Positions 1 to 12,182 are shown, counted from the first letter of the stretch. The stretch is DNA of 64,000 bases from Panax quinquefolius (GCA_020205615.1 CM035153.1:93958792-94022791), one strand, 5' to 3'. A program made the numbers and translations. The notes: a model not told the origin generated them from the sequence alone.

Positions 1-48
1 ATAAGCCCATATACTACATTGAAAGAGATAAAATATCACGACCCGACA
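1..48 (-). repeat. End of the 3' LTR of R1
   Basis: The first 48 bases match the last ~48 bases of the complete LTR at 11509-12170 and end in CA on the plus strand. The purine-rich tract that follows (49-58, read on the minus strand) is what normally abuts a 3' LTR. Confidence 0.8.
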
Positions 49-409
49 TTGCCCCTAGTTTTTTGTTGAGCAGAATGTTTAATAGAAAACTATAAACAAT
101 CCATGATATTTTCTTGAGAATCGATAAATGACAAGATGTAATTAAAAAGCGTACCCATTTATCGTTCATGAAATGAAATGAAAGGAATTTAAGGGCCCGA
201 TTCGAAAAGGCTCTATCCATTAAATACCGGGACCCGGCCGGACGTTTTCCATTCAAATTCAAATTATTACTAGCATTTAATGCACCGTCTTGAACAAATA
301 TAGCAAATCGATATAAAAGATAACTTTACCAAATTTGGCATTTTACTGTTCATTTGAAATTGACGCGCTACAAACTTTACGATCTCTCTCTCTCTGCAAA
401 TCGTCACAA

Positions 410-2843
410 ATGGCTTCCCAAAACCACGAGCGAGTTCTCCCGTACTTGTAACACCCATCAACATGTGGTTCCACGAACCACTAATCTTCGTGGGGGACTT
501 GATGCGAATCCCAAACGAAAAACCGAAAACCCCCTCGAATACTACGAGAGATGCGGGCGATTCTCGCGTGCAACACTCCTTCAATCATAACGAAATTTGA
601 ATTAAAGAGGTTCGAACTTCGGTTCCACATTCCGGATACCCGTCTTTGTCGGGGTACCCCATTACGGAGAAAGATGTATCAATGGCTGAAGATGGGCCGG
701 TAGTCCCAGGTGACTTTCTTTGGAGAGGGGTTCGTTTCCCCTTCACGTCTTTATAGTGACCTACTTTGGGGTTCTTGGGTGTAGGATTTTCTGGCCGTGG
801 TGCCCAACTCCTACATCCGTATTCGGCCTTCGTGGCATACGCCGTGAATTGGGCGTCGAGCCTCACTGGACTTCTTCTTCACTTTATCTAAGATGATAGT
901 GCAATCCGAGGAGAAGGGGTTGAGGCCATCGTGAAACATTCTCAAAGTGCGGAGAAAATTTGACAGACGTTCATTTGGTGAACACCCTTGACGATAGGGA
1001 TGGCACGAGAAATGGTTTTTCGTCAAAGGCCACGAGATCTCTTCTCTTCCGGCTGGGCAATGACGAAAAAATATCTGTGACTTTGGAGATGTTTACGAAG
1101 AAGCGGGAAGTGGAAATGATGGAGCTATTTGACAACTTCCAGAAGGAAGAGTGGAAATACGGACTCCTCTCGAAAGCAGCATGGTTATATGACCGTAAGT
1201 GTAAGTACCACTTATTTCATATATATATATTTTTGAAAATATTCCATAATATATAATTATAACATGGAATTGTTTGATTTGTGCGATGTCTTTGATCGGG
1301 CCAGAGCTCTGTAGAAATAAAGGAGCTCGAAGATTTTTTATCTGGGAAATCTTGAGCGATTGAGGCTACACCACCCAAAGCTACCCCGAAGTAGATCAGC
1401 GCCGAGAAATTCATACGGATGAATTTCAAGCGAAAAAGCAGTAGAAGAGGTTCTCGTACGGAAGAGACACTTGACCTCGACAAAGAAAGAGGCTATCGAA
1501 AAACCCGAATCGACCCTTCTCGTAACTCCTCCGAACCCACCGAAAGCAGAACCATCCTCCAAAACTATTCCTCGATCGGTGGTTTTACTTGATCGTCTGA
1601 TCGAAGGTATATACTTAGGACCAAAAAATTAAAACAAAAATAACCCCTTTAAGCTGCTTGAAGAACTCGGGGTTCCTCGGTCTTGGTCGTTCCACCCTTC
1701 GTGCCCCACAATAGAAATACGGATCGAAGAAAGGATGGTGACCGGGGCGAAGGATTCCGACGTTATCCGGGAAGAGAAGCGTACCCACGAGAGTCATCAA
1801 GTTCGCCTCTACCTCACCACCCAAAGAATCCACTCAAATAAATCTCCATGTATAAAAAACTATTCACGCGACCTACACCTCCGAACATTACTCTTTCTCT
1901 GAAAAGGTAGAGACCCTCTCCCGACGGCGGTCCTTGGTCGAGGTTATCATCTGCAAAGCCGTGGGATCTCCAGACCCACAATGGCCCGGTTCAGCGCTTG
2001 ACTTTCTTTCGACCTCTTGAACTTTAGTTCGACCTGCTTGGCGACCCAGGTTCGATGATCATCTGAGACGAAATCTTCTCGACGAGGGAATGAGTTATTT
2101 GGCGAGTAAACAATAATCACTTCTTCCTTTACATCTCTATTTTCCTTGAGCATTTTATCGTTTAACTTGAATATCTTAAAAATATGCGAGGCTAATCTTT
2201 GTCTTGAGACATTGCGTCAAGAGACACATAAATGGAGAAAGCGAGGAAGATTTCATGCGACGAAGATAAACATCTTGAAATCGACCTTGGATCGAGAAAA
2301 AATTGATCGTGAAGATCTTTTCATACCATCAGCGGTCTTGAGATAGAATTGGATCGGGCGAAGATGGATTTGAAGACATCGATGACAAACTAAGAACCTG
2401 AGATGGGTTGGGCTGCGTCAAAGCCCGGTCGACAAACTCGACCAACACTGAATCTTGGGTTTGGTTGAAGAGAACTTACTCTCTTGAAGCGAAAAAATGA
2501 GGAGTTTTCTTGACCAATCGAAAGCTTAGTCTTACTGACTTGGTGAAGGTGAGGCGAAGATTAAGATGAAGCTCCGAGGCGTAAGGCCAGCGTCATGAAG
2601 CTCGCCGTAAAATAAAGGACCTTGAGGGACGAGGCCTATTACGGCGAAGAAGAGCTTGAGCAGATTCAAGCGAGTATAGGGACTCGGATGAACTTAATGT
2701 AGAGATCGTGAAGGTTTATTGGGAGGATATGAGGAATTTGTCGAGGCGAGGAAAGAGAAGCTATCAATTTGCTCAATTGGACTCGACCTTGCTTAATTCC
2801 GATGATGAAGGCGATGCACGAATATATATCGTATTTTATGTAA
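410..2843 (+). pseudogene. Antisense additional gene (aORF) of R1, intron-containing, frames broken
   Basis: This gene lies on the strand opposite to gag-pol, between integrase and the 3' LTR. The ATG at 410 follows a CT-rich leader and has a good plant start context (ACAAATGGCT). The first exon encodes a globular part resembling the plant putative gypsy-type transposon proteins (PF04195-like), with a PNSYIH-type stretch and ELGVEPSLDF-type stretch clearer in the R2 copy. A GTAAGT donor at 1195 and a CAG acceptor ending at 1304 bound a 110-nt AT-rich intron. The second exon gives a KELEDF...EVLKRLRLH-type segment. The region about 2150-2800 encodes a charged, coiled-coil-like tail in shifting frames, ending DDEGDA and a stop near 2841. 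At least ten indels break the frame compared with R2. The function is unknown. Confidence 0.6.
1195..1304 (+). other. Putative GT-AG intron in the antisense gene of R1
   Basis: The donor GTAAGT at 1195-1200 and the acceptor CAG ending at 1304 enclose an AT-rich stretch with a TA run and an ATAATTATAACAT-type branch region. The same boundaries occur in R2 at 13317-13430. Protein-like coding resumes in exon 2 directly after the acceptor. Confidence 0.5.
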
Positions 2844-3216
2844 ATATTTAAATATTTAAACTTTTTATGTTTATGTAATTAATTTACATTTGACTTAAAT
2901 GAAATGAGCATTTTATGTTTATTGATAAATCTTTAAGCTGTCTTGATTATAACTTGATTCAGTCGATTATCTTGTCGATAATTTAGTGTTAATAAGTTAA
3001 ACTAATGAATTAGATATGGCATATAACGATTAACTTATGCGATGAAGTGAATTGAATTTTATGGACGAGGATTGAGTTAAGCGAACTAATAGGCCCGAAC
3101 TCGACACTTAAACAAAATAAATAACTTATACTCATTGAGTGCAGAAGAGTGAGATCAATCATACGTGAAGTAAATTTGGACGACAAGCAGATAAGAACGA
3201 GCATAAGGATTAATAA

Positions 3217-3819
3217 TGACCATTGACTTACCACCACGATAAAGATCGATATAGGACCAAAAGGACACGGGCTACCATCGAATGGCGGTGAGTCCTACCA
3301 TACCTCCTTACACCATAGTGACCATCGGACCCGATAGTGACCATTGACTTACCACCACGATAAGATCAATATAGGACCAAAAGGACACAGGGCTACCATC
3401 GAATGGCCAACCGTGAGTCCTACCGTACCTCCTTACACCATAGTGACCATCGGACCATAGTGACCATTGACTTACCACCACGATAAGATCGATATAGGAC
3501 CAAAAGGACACAGGGCTACCATCGAATGGCGGTGAGTCTACCGTACCTCCTTACACCATAGTGACCATCGGACCAATAGTGACCATTGACTTACCACCAC
3601 GATAAGATCGATATAGGACCAAAAGGACACAGGGCTACCATCGAATGGCGGTGAGTCCTACCATACCTCCTTACCCATAGTGACCATCGGACCAATAGTG
3701 ACCATTGACTTACCACCACGATAAGATCAATATAGGACCAAAAGGACACAGGGCTACCATCGAATGGCCAAAGAGTCTCTGGTACCTCCTTACCCCATAG
3801 TGACCATCGGACCAATAAG
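3217..3819. repeat. 121-bp tandem array, 5 copies, in the 3' region of R1
   Basis: Units start at 3217, 3338, 3461, 3580 and 3699 with the sequence TGACCATTGACTTACC; spacings are 121, 123, 119 and 119 bp. Each unit also carries the related short string TAGTGACCATCGGACC near its end. The array lies just downstream of integrase on the element's coding strand, the position where Tat-lineage elements are known to carry variable tandem repeats. Confidence 0.92.
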
Positions 3820-3899
3820 ACCGGTGATAATTTGTGGAAAAGTGATCTTTTATTGATATCAAAACGGTTGTGTACGGACTTAGATAATCGACTTAAACT

Positions 3900-5070
3900 T
3901 TATTGAAAATACTTAGAAGCTGCGGCGTACCAAGTATTCTTGATCTCGGAACCATCAAGTGCCTTTAATCGATAAGTACACGGCTTTGGTACTTGATCAC
4001 TTCATATAGCCCTTCCCGATTCGGCGTTAGCTTTCCGTGTTTTGAGGTGTAGAAGCTTGACTTCTCGAGAAACGAAGTCTCCTTGAATCTCTGAAGTTTA
4101 GCGCCACTTGTTATAATGTTTGGCCACCCTACGTTGATAAGCGACCATTTGATTAAAGCTTCCTCTCGACTTCATCTAGCGAGTCGAAGTTAGCCTTGAT
4201 CCTTCGTCGTTGTAGATTTCTTTGAATTGACTTACGAAGACTTGGAGATCCGATTCGGCCGGGACTAAGGCATCGATTACCATAAACCCGATCGGAAGCG
4301 AATCCCCGTAGTAGTCCTCGGCGTGAGTTCGGTATGCCATGCATGCCTTGTTCAATGAATTCTTACGGCCATCTCCCCAAGCTTCATCCAATCTACGCTT
4401 TATTAGTTCGGCGTCGTCATTGGTCACCTCAACTTGCCCATTCGATTTGTGGATGAGCCACGAAGTCTTCTTGTCTTTGAATCCCCGAATCGTTCAAAAA
4501 TTCTTCAAATTTTGAACCCGCAATGGCGTCCATTGTCCGATATCAATACCTTAGGGATCCGGCGAAACACCACAGACTCCTTCATAAACTTTAAGCACTC
4601 ACATTACATTATCGGCCAAAGTGGTTTACTCTACCAACTTGGTCGTATAATCAATAGCAACTATAATGAAGCTAACGACCTTTAGCTTTAGATAGCGGTC
4701 CCAATATATCCACCCAGACGGCGAAGGTATAGGAGATAGAATCGAGTATAACTCTTGGGTGGGCGATGTGAGAACCGGACTATTGAGTTGGCATTTTTCA
4801 CATTTCTTGGCGTACTCTGTAAACTTCTTTGAAAATTGTCGACCAATAGTAACCTTGTCAATACTTTATGTGCGAAGACTTGGCGACCGTATGATCGCGC
4901 AAATCCTTCATGAACTTCCGAAGAGCATACTCGGCGGACGGAACCAAACATTTCAATAATGGTGAGGAAAATGCCAATCGATAAAGATCCCCATCAATAA
5001 GGCTGAAATTAGTACTCTTGTACTTGATCTTCTTTACTGACATTTGATCCAGAAGGAAGGACGCCATCTA
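3900..5070 (-). pseudogene. Integrase domain of R1
   Basis: Read from high to low coordinates, the region shows an HHCC-type zinc-binding segment (about 4840-5000; YALRKFMK...GDHTVAK-like, then KCEKC remnants), the catalytic-core entry (about 4690-4840), the core C-terminal part at 4176-4427 (KRRLDEAWGD, ACMAYRTHAED, VIDALVPAESD) and a C-terminal segment ending ALDGSEIKNT near 3940. In the family this enzyme inserts the cDNA into chromosomes. The frame shifts many times, so no full integrase could be made as written. The matching region in R2 is 15920-17090. Confidence 0.8.
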
Positions 5071-6960
5071 CGAAATACTTTCGATGTGAGGGGTCATCCA
5101 GCGGTTTGTTAGATTCGATGCACATCAACATTTTTAATCTTTGAACACTTTCAATTTCTTTGCAAAATTTCCAAATACCGATCCATGAAAGATATCGCAT
5201 CCGTAGTGGCCAATTTAACAAAAGCATCGGTGATGAGAATTGTCGTTCGCTCTATACCACGAAACTAAATGCAAAGCAAAAAATTGAAGTTGGTTTCTTA
5301 ACTCACTTGGATATTTGATCATTGGGTCCCACGAGCTTCATAATCTCCAGGCAATTTGTTTAACGACCAATGAGAATCACTTATAGATAATCAAGCTTGT
5401 TGGACTTGAGACTCTTTATTAATCGGACACTTTCTTAACTGCTTACCGTATTCGACCTCGTTGTTCGTTGCTTTAAACCCGAATCGATGGCTTCTTTGGA
5501 CCTTAAATCCCTCGGGACTTATTAAAATAATCCTGCTCCACTAACTTGTCATCGTAGAGGATCCATCTGCATCTGACGTCCACGCCCACACCTGTTGAAG
5601 AACGGTCCTTTGCTCGAAACGAAGATTGACTCCAGTAACTCGCGTCTGCTTGGTGAGCGAGCATTCTACCATAAAATCGACCGGGCTTGGCCTTTAATGG
5701 CGATTCGGGATGATACTCGATGAAAAAGCGGGATAACTCCATAGTCCATCTTTGCTTATCTGCAAGAGACCTCGGCTTGCCCATCACCTTCTTGATGGGC
5801 GATCCGTGTAGGCGACCGAAGTCGACCTTGAAAATCTTGCCGAAGCTTTCTCTGGCAATTATTAAAGCAAAGGCAAATTTCTCAATGTTAGGATACTGGT
5901 TTGACATCTCGTGGGGCGTGGTGGCGTAATAGGCCGGATCTTTGCTTCCAGCGATCTCCGAATCAAAAGCTGCTCCAAGCTAGCTAAGGAGGCGGCGCGA
6001 GTACAAATATAAAGTCTCTGTTTGGGATAGGCTTGACCAATAAAGGCCGAAAGACGGATCGTCTTTATACTTTGGAAGCGTCTTCACATTCGGAAGTCCT
6101 TTGGAGCGTCTTCGCATTCTTGGTCCTTTAATGTGTCGAAGAAAGGAAGACTCTCTCTGCGGTCGAGCGACGAACCTCCTTAAAGCGCAATCCTACCGAT
6201 TCGAATGAGCGTCTTTGAATGGTGAGGAGTCTTCATGTCGAGGATGGCTGGATCTTTTCTGGATTGGCCTCGATGCCCTTTGGTGACGGATAACCCGAAA
6301 CTTTCCGGCACCAAGGCCAGAAAGTACATTTGGTCGGGTTGAGTCGCGATTATCGATGGCGAATAGTTTGAAAGCATTCCTCTAGATCGTCCAAATGTTT
6401 ACGAATTTGCATACTCTTCACGATCATGTCATCTACATAAACCTCCATATTCCTCCCATTTGTCTATCGAATATAAAGTTCATCATCCTCGATAGGTAGC
6501 TCCGGCATTAATGAGGCCGAAAGTCATTTTTTGTATGCATACACTGCCGAGCGGTGTGTAATAAACGCTTTTTGGAATGTCTTCTTTGCACATGGATATT
6601 TGATGATAACACGAAAAAGCATCCATAAAACTTAATAATCACTTAATACCGAAGTGGCATCGATGAAATTTGATCGATATGGGGCGGAGGGATAAAGTCC
6701 TTGGACGAACTTTGTTAAGGTCGGTGTAATCGATCTGCAAACTCGCCACTTTCCATTATGTACGCACCAATACTACATTTCTTTATCCACTCGGGTAATC
6801 AATCTAAGTAGATGAAATCGTGACCCGATGAATTTTGCAACCTCTTCGCCGATGATCCTTTGGCGTTCTGGAGCAAATATCCGCCTCTTGATGAAGCGGC
6901 TTTTTGAAGGATCTATTTCGGTTTATGCTCGTGAACCTTAAACTAACTCGAGGCATATCT
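5070..6960 (-). pseudogene. Reverse transcriptase and RNase H domains of R1
   Basis: The RT catalytic box YVDD is at 6428-6439 (minus strand), preceded by GLINAGATY about 6500-6530. Downstream are KCTF/LG-type residues (about 6250-6330), then the connection region with YPNIEKFAFALI, LADKQRWTMELSRFFIEY and the KAKPGRF end (5650-5890). RNase H follows, with GFKVQRSHRF-like and NNEAEYE-like remnants near 5430-5520. Together these copy the element RNA into DNA and remove the RNA strand. The longest open stretch is 134 codons at 5503-5907; elsewhere indels interrupt the frame about every 50-100 bp. Confidence 0.85.
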
Positions 6961-7179
6961 TGTGGCTCCCATGCAAAATATCAACGTAGCATCGTAAGAG
7001 TTCCATAAGATTAAATCAGAAGAGGTTACATGAGCGAACCGATCCTCATTTGTCTTGTCCAAACTTTCAGATGACCGATTCAATTTCCTCCGTCCCCAAG
7101 TGAAATTACAAGGTTACGAGCTACTCTCTCGTGAAGGTTCAATTTCAATTGCCATCGTCTTTCTTTGTTCTTGGCGCCC

Positions 7180-7700
7180 ATTCGGATGAAATAGCGAAAT
7201 TAGATAACATCTCCGGGCGGATCCAAGTCACCCATCACCTCTCTACTCCATTGTCTTTGTAGAATTTGATTTTGAAATGTGGGATGGAAATTCTGACTTG
7301 AAGAAGCGATCAGCGTGGAGTCTTCCCAAAATGGCGTTGTGGTAGAATCCACATGTCTGACGTAAAATTTACAAGTTATCTCCACTTCTTTGAAGTAGTC
7401 TTAGAAGATGACGAGGAGTTGATAGTGCGCCACTTTGGTGGATCGTTCTTAGAAACCATATAGAGGAGCCTCTGTCCAGAGCCTCCATTTGTGCTCATCG
7501 AGATGCGTTCTTTGATAAGCATGGGCATAAAGAATGTCCATAGAAGATCCGTTATCTATCGTCATCGTTTCACGTCCACCAAGAACCAACTTCTTTTGTG
7601 ATCACGGTGCCCCTTAAATGCGATTCGATGGGCTCCAAGGATAATCCGCATCCGTAAATGAAATAATAGTTCTGGGAAAGGCACATCGACCTTGAGTAGC
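7180..7700 (-). pseudogene. Aspartic protease domain of R1
   Basis: The active-site box IDNGSSMDIL is read on the minus strand, with DNGSS at 7542-7556. The usual D-T/S-G is here D-N-G, a form common in plant Tat-like proteases. Downstream are TCKFYVRHVDSTT and the RISIPHFKIKFP-like segment at 7200-7385, typical of the stretch between protease and RT. Several frameshifts are present. Confidence 0.8.
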
Positions 7701-7899
7701 ATCGGTTATTGACATAAGCGAATCGAGATAAGACCTCCTCTTAACCCTACTAATTTCCCAGCCAGACCCACGGTTATTACATCAACGACTTGCCTTGGCG
7801 GTGGTGGAGCATTTTGAACAGGCGGTACTTGAACCGTTTGAACGGTACGATTGATAACCTGCTGATCTTGACGGTCTTTCTCAGCCACATATTGAATCA

Positions 7900-9400
7900 G
7901 CAAGCCACTTTTAATCTTGCTTTCTACAAAATCCTTTAAATTACAACACTTTCGTTAGTGTAATGCATGACCAATGACTTGATGATAACCACAATATTTG
8001 CGAGGGTTGCCATGTCCGTTTTGTAATTATCACGAGGTGGTTCAAAGAAAATTTGGTTTGGATCGATCCAAAATTATCGACCTCTCTCGTATTCATTTGG
8101 GTATAAACCTTATTAACCTTGGGTAGGAGCAGTTGTCGATTGCTTGCCTTATCGCCCGCGAGTTCTTTATATTCTTGAACTACCTACGCCCTTTGGTTGT
8201 ATCCTCCCCTCTTCTCGATCAACATCGGTCTTGGAACCTCTACCTCCTTTAATTGGCTCGAAGAAGGATTCTTGATTTGTTCATAGCCTCTTCCACTGAA
8301 TATAGCCCTACGCCTTGCGCATCGAAAACCTGCTGAAGCTTTTGGATGGTGAAACATCAATTTCTTTACCAATTTCTCGATTTAACTAGATCTAGCCCAT
8401 TACGGAACAATCAATGACTTGGAGATCATTAAGATCGGACACTGTCCATAGCCTTCCCTAAACCTCTTTACGTATTGGCTACAAAGATTCGTTGGTGAAG
8501 CTATTGGGACTTGTCTTTAAAAACACAGTAAGGTTTCCCTTCTTGATTTGCTTCCAAAGCAGGCGTGGAACTTATCACAAATTCGGTCCACGAGGAGATA
8601 GAATCCGATGGTAAAGTCCCCATCCAGCTTGTCGGCGTCTTTTCTCAAAGTAGTGACAAAAGTATGACATTTAGCGACATCGGTAAAGTCGTAGTAATCC
8701 GTTAGTCGATTGAACGCTTTGTTATGGTCATAAGGATCTCTGACCCATCGTAGCTTTCCATGCGAGGTAACTTTTGGTAGCATCTGCTTTCTCCGGAGAA
8801 TATCGGAGGAAAAAGGGGCGCCTTCTTACCGAAGTCCTTTCACTGTTGGACCTCGGCCAATTGTTTTGGAGTTCTTTCGACTCTCTTACGGAAAATCAAC
8901 ACCTTGGGTTGTGATGAGATCTCCTTCTCTGGCGACATTAGGCTTTGGAATGGATCGACCCTTCCTGCCGATCTCTTGCCCTTGCGGAACTTCTTGATTT
9001 ACTAAGTCGTAAAATCTCATCCTCGTGATGAAAACGATTGTGACGATATTCTCCCTTGGGTTTCGACATAATTTCTCGACACCTTCTTAAATCTTTCATC
9101 GTTGTGATGAATTGATCTAACGATGTCGATTACCTTCTTGGTAGAAGGCGTTCTGCTCCTCGATCTCCTCTACTTGTGAGAATGATCCACAGACACACGT
9201 CGTAGAATGTTCGGCTCCTTACCACTTGAAGCGGGTACCTCCTTATACTACTTAGGTCCTTGAATGAAAATGGCTAGATCTTCGTCTCTCAACTCATTCA
9301 CCCGAAGCATCTGTTGGCTATATCTTCCTTTGTCTTATGAGAACCTCAAAGCCTTATCCGCTTACGTCGCCGTCCTACTTGACTTGGTAGCTCGGTCTTG
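7900..9400 (-). pseudogene. gag region of R1
   Basis: The minus strand encodes a gag core (8517-8783: DYYDFTDVAKCHTF, LVDRICDKFHACFGSKS) followed by a Tat-like zinc knuckle (C-G-Y-H-x3-G-H then C) at about 7945-8015. The more N-terminal part (8800-9400) is basic and low-complexity, with EVNELRDE-like pieces clearer in R2. This would be the structural protein that packages the element RNA. The frame is broken repeatedly and no start can be fixed. Confidence 0.72.
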
Positions 9401-9707
9401 CTTGACCACTTGGCGATGAGTCTGGTTGGCGAACCGCTTTACCGTTCGGATTGGGATCACGCCCTTATCGGCGTTGAAAACTAACTTCCTTCGGCTCCAC
9501 CATGGATCTTGGACGAGTTCTTGAATTGTGTTTAAAGCCGTGCTCTCACGAGCACTTTTAGAAGGACCAAGCGATCCTTCTTTGAAATCTGAGGCGTTGA
9601 TGAACTATGACCATTGCACATCCTTGATCATTTCCATCTCTCTCTCATCATCTTTGAAGCAAATTTAAACAATTGTGATTGAAAAGACCCCTCCTTACAG
9701 CGCCCGA

Positions 9708-10362
9708 TATTAGCGCAAAGATCTTTCGTCGCGTCCGATCACCTAAAGCGTCACGATCCTGCAGCGTAAACCACGATAAACACCTCGAAGCTTGGCTGGC
9801 GGTTCGTCGAGGATAGCTTCGGCGTGAGAGTCGATATGTGAATTCACAAGAGTTTATCGAAAGCGGAGGCTATATCGCTTTAAGTGCGTATAGAAAAATG
9901 ATAATTCTCGTGAATATGTGATTCTAATTGAAGAAGTGTATGAGAGCGTCACTCTTGGTGGAACTTCGCTTGCAAGTTATACCTCCTTTTTGAATTCAGG
10001 TACCACCACTCTTCTACGACACGTTCCCTTTTTAGATGGGTTCTGCCCAATTGCGTGTAGTTTATTCTCTGCTTTTGATCCTTTATTCTTCTGCGTAAAT
10101 AGATTATAATCCCATCCACATTAATCGTGGCGGGTTCTTTAGTCAATAAACATGCTTTTTTTCATCATTCTGGTCGAAGATTATAGATATTTAAAATATC
10201 TAAAGGATTGATCCATTGACCAAATGAGGTCTTATAAGTTTGAAATGAAAATAATATGATGATTGAGAACGTGATTTTCGTAATTGATAATAAAAGGCGA
10301 TAGAATAAAAAAATAAATAAGCGATATCTTTCGGTAAAAGAGATAAAATATCGTACCCAACA
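9708..10362 (-). repeat. 5' LTR of R1
   Basis: The sequence aligns end to end with the R2 LTRs (11509-12170 and 21698-22337). On the plus strand it begins TATTAGCG (TG changed to TA) and ends ACCCAACA. Small indels are far more frequent than base substitutions by eye. Confidence 0.85.
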
Positions 10363-11503
10363 AAACCCAATATGATCTTCTCGATACAAAAAACAGAAGG
10401 GGCCAATTTGGAAACATATTCCCCCATATATAAGTTAGCTATCACCTCCTAATATTATGTCACCATTTTCAAGACCAATCAAAAAATAATTAGATACTAT
10501 TTTCTTTTGATAAATTTTAAATATCATTAAAAATATAACAACTTAATTAAATCTAATAATTATAAATACCAACTTTCTTTTAAAATTAGAAATATATTTT
10601 GACATTTTATTTTTTTTCATACTTAAATTTGATATAAATTTATAATAATAATTAATTGAAATAATTATTGTAGACTGATATTTTTAACTCTCTATTTATT
10701 ATTTTTAAAGACACAATACGACGTCCAAAAGAAATTATTAATTTACTGTAGAAAAGTAATTATACATTTCTTGTTTTCTTAATTGTTGCCTTAAAAACTT
10801 ATAATAGATTTATATACTTTTAATTATAGAAAAAAAAAAAAGTTTGGAGCGAAGGGAGCAATTGAGTATTTTTTTTTTAAAAAAAAGAAAAAAGTTTTGA
10901 TAAAAAAAAGGATAGATCATAGATGTTGATTTGGATCAGGCCATCATCAGTCAAATTCCTCACCGACTGACCAGGCTCAGCAACATCTCCGACCTGGGTT
11001 CTCTGTTCTATGATCATCCCTGCAACCCCCTCTGTGGTACGCAATATTATTCCATTCCTCAACTGCTTTTTCTATTTTACTTACCTATTGAATTCTTCTG
11101 ATTAATTTATTCAAGGGATGAATTGGGTATTCGTTAGAACGAATCAGAAATAAGTCTATACAGGAGAGTAGATCTGACAATTTTTTGTTAGAGAATGTGT
11201 CTGGGAACATGATTTTGGTTATGAAATCCATAAGAGACTCCAAGATAAAACTTATGAAGAGAAAAAAGTGTTGAATTGCGTCAGTTTATGGCTAAATTAG
11301 TTGACCCTTCTCAACTCTCTATTTCACGACTTTTTCAAGTTTTGAGCTTAAAACAACTGTAAACGAATTGCAAATATAATTGTTCACAAGGATCTTCACA
11401 CCTAATTCCCAATATATTGAATACATTTATTTGTTACCTCTTTTTGAACCATTATGCAATGTGATATTACCTTGTTAGAGGACAGATACTAATTGTATCA
11501 ATG
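10363..11503. other. AT-rich spacer between R1 and R2
   Basis: This is ordinary plant-like AT-rich DNA. The 3' part of its first half ends in a GGAGCGAAGGGAGCA-like string (10844-10859) that recalls the ends of Stowaway/Mariner-type MITEs. Apart from the exon-like island at 10920-11062, no gene is visible. It is the pre-insertion flank of R2. Confidence 0.7.
10920..11062 (+). pseudogene. Exon-like island of unknown origin
   Basis: Within AT-rich spacer, an open plus-strand stretch has coding-like composition and gives DVDLDQAIISQIPHRLTRL followed by ISDLGSLFYDHPCNPLCG. It stays open to about 11100, and a GT that could be a splice donor follows at about 11036. I do not recognise the protein. 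It may be an orphan exon of a gene broken by R2 (the deneddylase-like gene lies on the other side of R2) or a captured fragment. The opposite strand is also open here, so the strand is uncertain. Confidence 0.3.
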
Positions 11504-11508
11504 ATTTG
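11504..11508. repeat. Left target site duplication of R2 (ATTTG)
   Basis: ATTTG directly precedes the TG end of the left LTR and is repeated directly after the CA end of the right LTR. Confidence 0.85.
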
Positions 11509-12170
11509 TGTTAACGTCGAGATCTTTAAATCACGTCGTCCAATCACCTAAAAACGTCACGATCTCTAGCGTAAACCTGATAAACACCACAAGCTTGTGG
11601 TGCGGTTCCGTCGTCGAGGATAGCTTTCGGTGAGAGTCGATATGTGAATTCACAAGGTTTATCGAAAGCGGAGGCTATATCGCTTTAGTGCGTATAGAAA
11701 ATGATAATTCTCTGTGTGTATGTAATTACGAATGATGAAGTGTATGAGAGCGTACCTCTTGGTGGAGACTTCCTTGCGAGTTATACCCTCCTTGCACGAA
11801 TTCTTGTGCCACCTACCACTATCGACGACATTTCCCTTTTGCGATGGGTTCTGCCCAAATTGCATGTAGTTTATCCATTGCTTTTGATCAACTTACTCTG
11901 GCCAATGGATTATGATCCCATCCACATTAATGCATGGGCGGGTTCTTTAGTCATGAGCATGCTTTTCATCATTCTGGTCGAAGATTGTAGATATTTAAAA
12001 TGTCTAAAGGATTGATCCATTGACGGGCAATCTTTATAAGTTTGAAATGAAAATAATATGATGATTGGGCTTAATGATTTTCATAATTCAATAATAAAGG
12101 CCCGATAGAATAAAAAAAAGAATAAGCCCGATACACTTTCGGCGAAAGAGATAAAATATCACGACCGACA
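11509..12170 (-). repeat. 3' LTR of R2
   Basis: 662 bp, plus-strand ends TGTTAACG and ACCGACA. It matches the right LTR over its full length with many 1-3 bp indels and few substitutions. Confidence 0.9.
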
Positions 12171-12182
12171 TTGCCCCCTAGT
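12171..12182 (-). other. Polypurine tract of R2
   Basis: On the minus strand the bases next to the 3' LTR read CTAGGGGGCAA, a purine-rich tract ending at the LTR. In the family this primes plus-strand DNA synthesis. R1 has the matching tract at 49-58. Confidence 0.7.

Larger units (their letters stand above)
1..10362 (-). mobile_element. Ty3/gypsy LTR retrotransposon R1 (Tat-like), left end cut by the window
   Basis: Nearly the whole element can be followed at nucleotide level against the complete copy at 11509-22337. It reads on the minus strand: 5' LTR 9708-10362, gag about 7900-9400, protease about 7180-7700, RT-RNase H about 5070-6960, integrase about 3900-5070, a 121-bp tandem array at 3217-3819, then an opposite-strand gene at 410-2843 and the last 48 bp of the 3' LTR at the window edge. 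The order PR-RT-RH-INT is that of Ty3/gypsy. The tandem array downstream of integrase and the antisense extra gene are known traits of the Tat lineage, so Tat is an inference. All coding parts carry many small indels. The outer 3' LTR, and with it any target duplication, lies outside the window. Confidence 0.88.

Noticed and set aside
4434..4685. Plus-strand open frame over the integrase region
   Set aside because: It is the reverse-strand shadow of R1 integrase; no recognisable domain on this strand.
5720..5929. Plus-strand frame opposite RT connection
   Set aside because: Complement of the well-supported minus-strand YPNIEKF...ELSRFFIEY region.
10165..10445. Three overlapping minus-strand hydrophobic frames
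   Set aside because: They lie in the R1 LTR, are phenylalanine/isoleucine-rich from AT bias and are not kept in the R2 LTRs.
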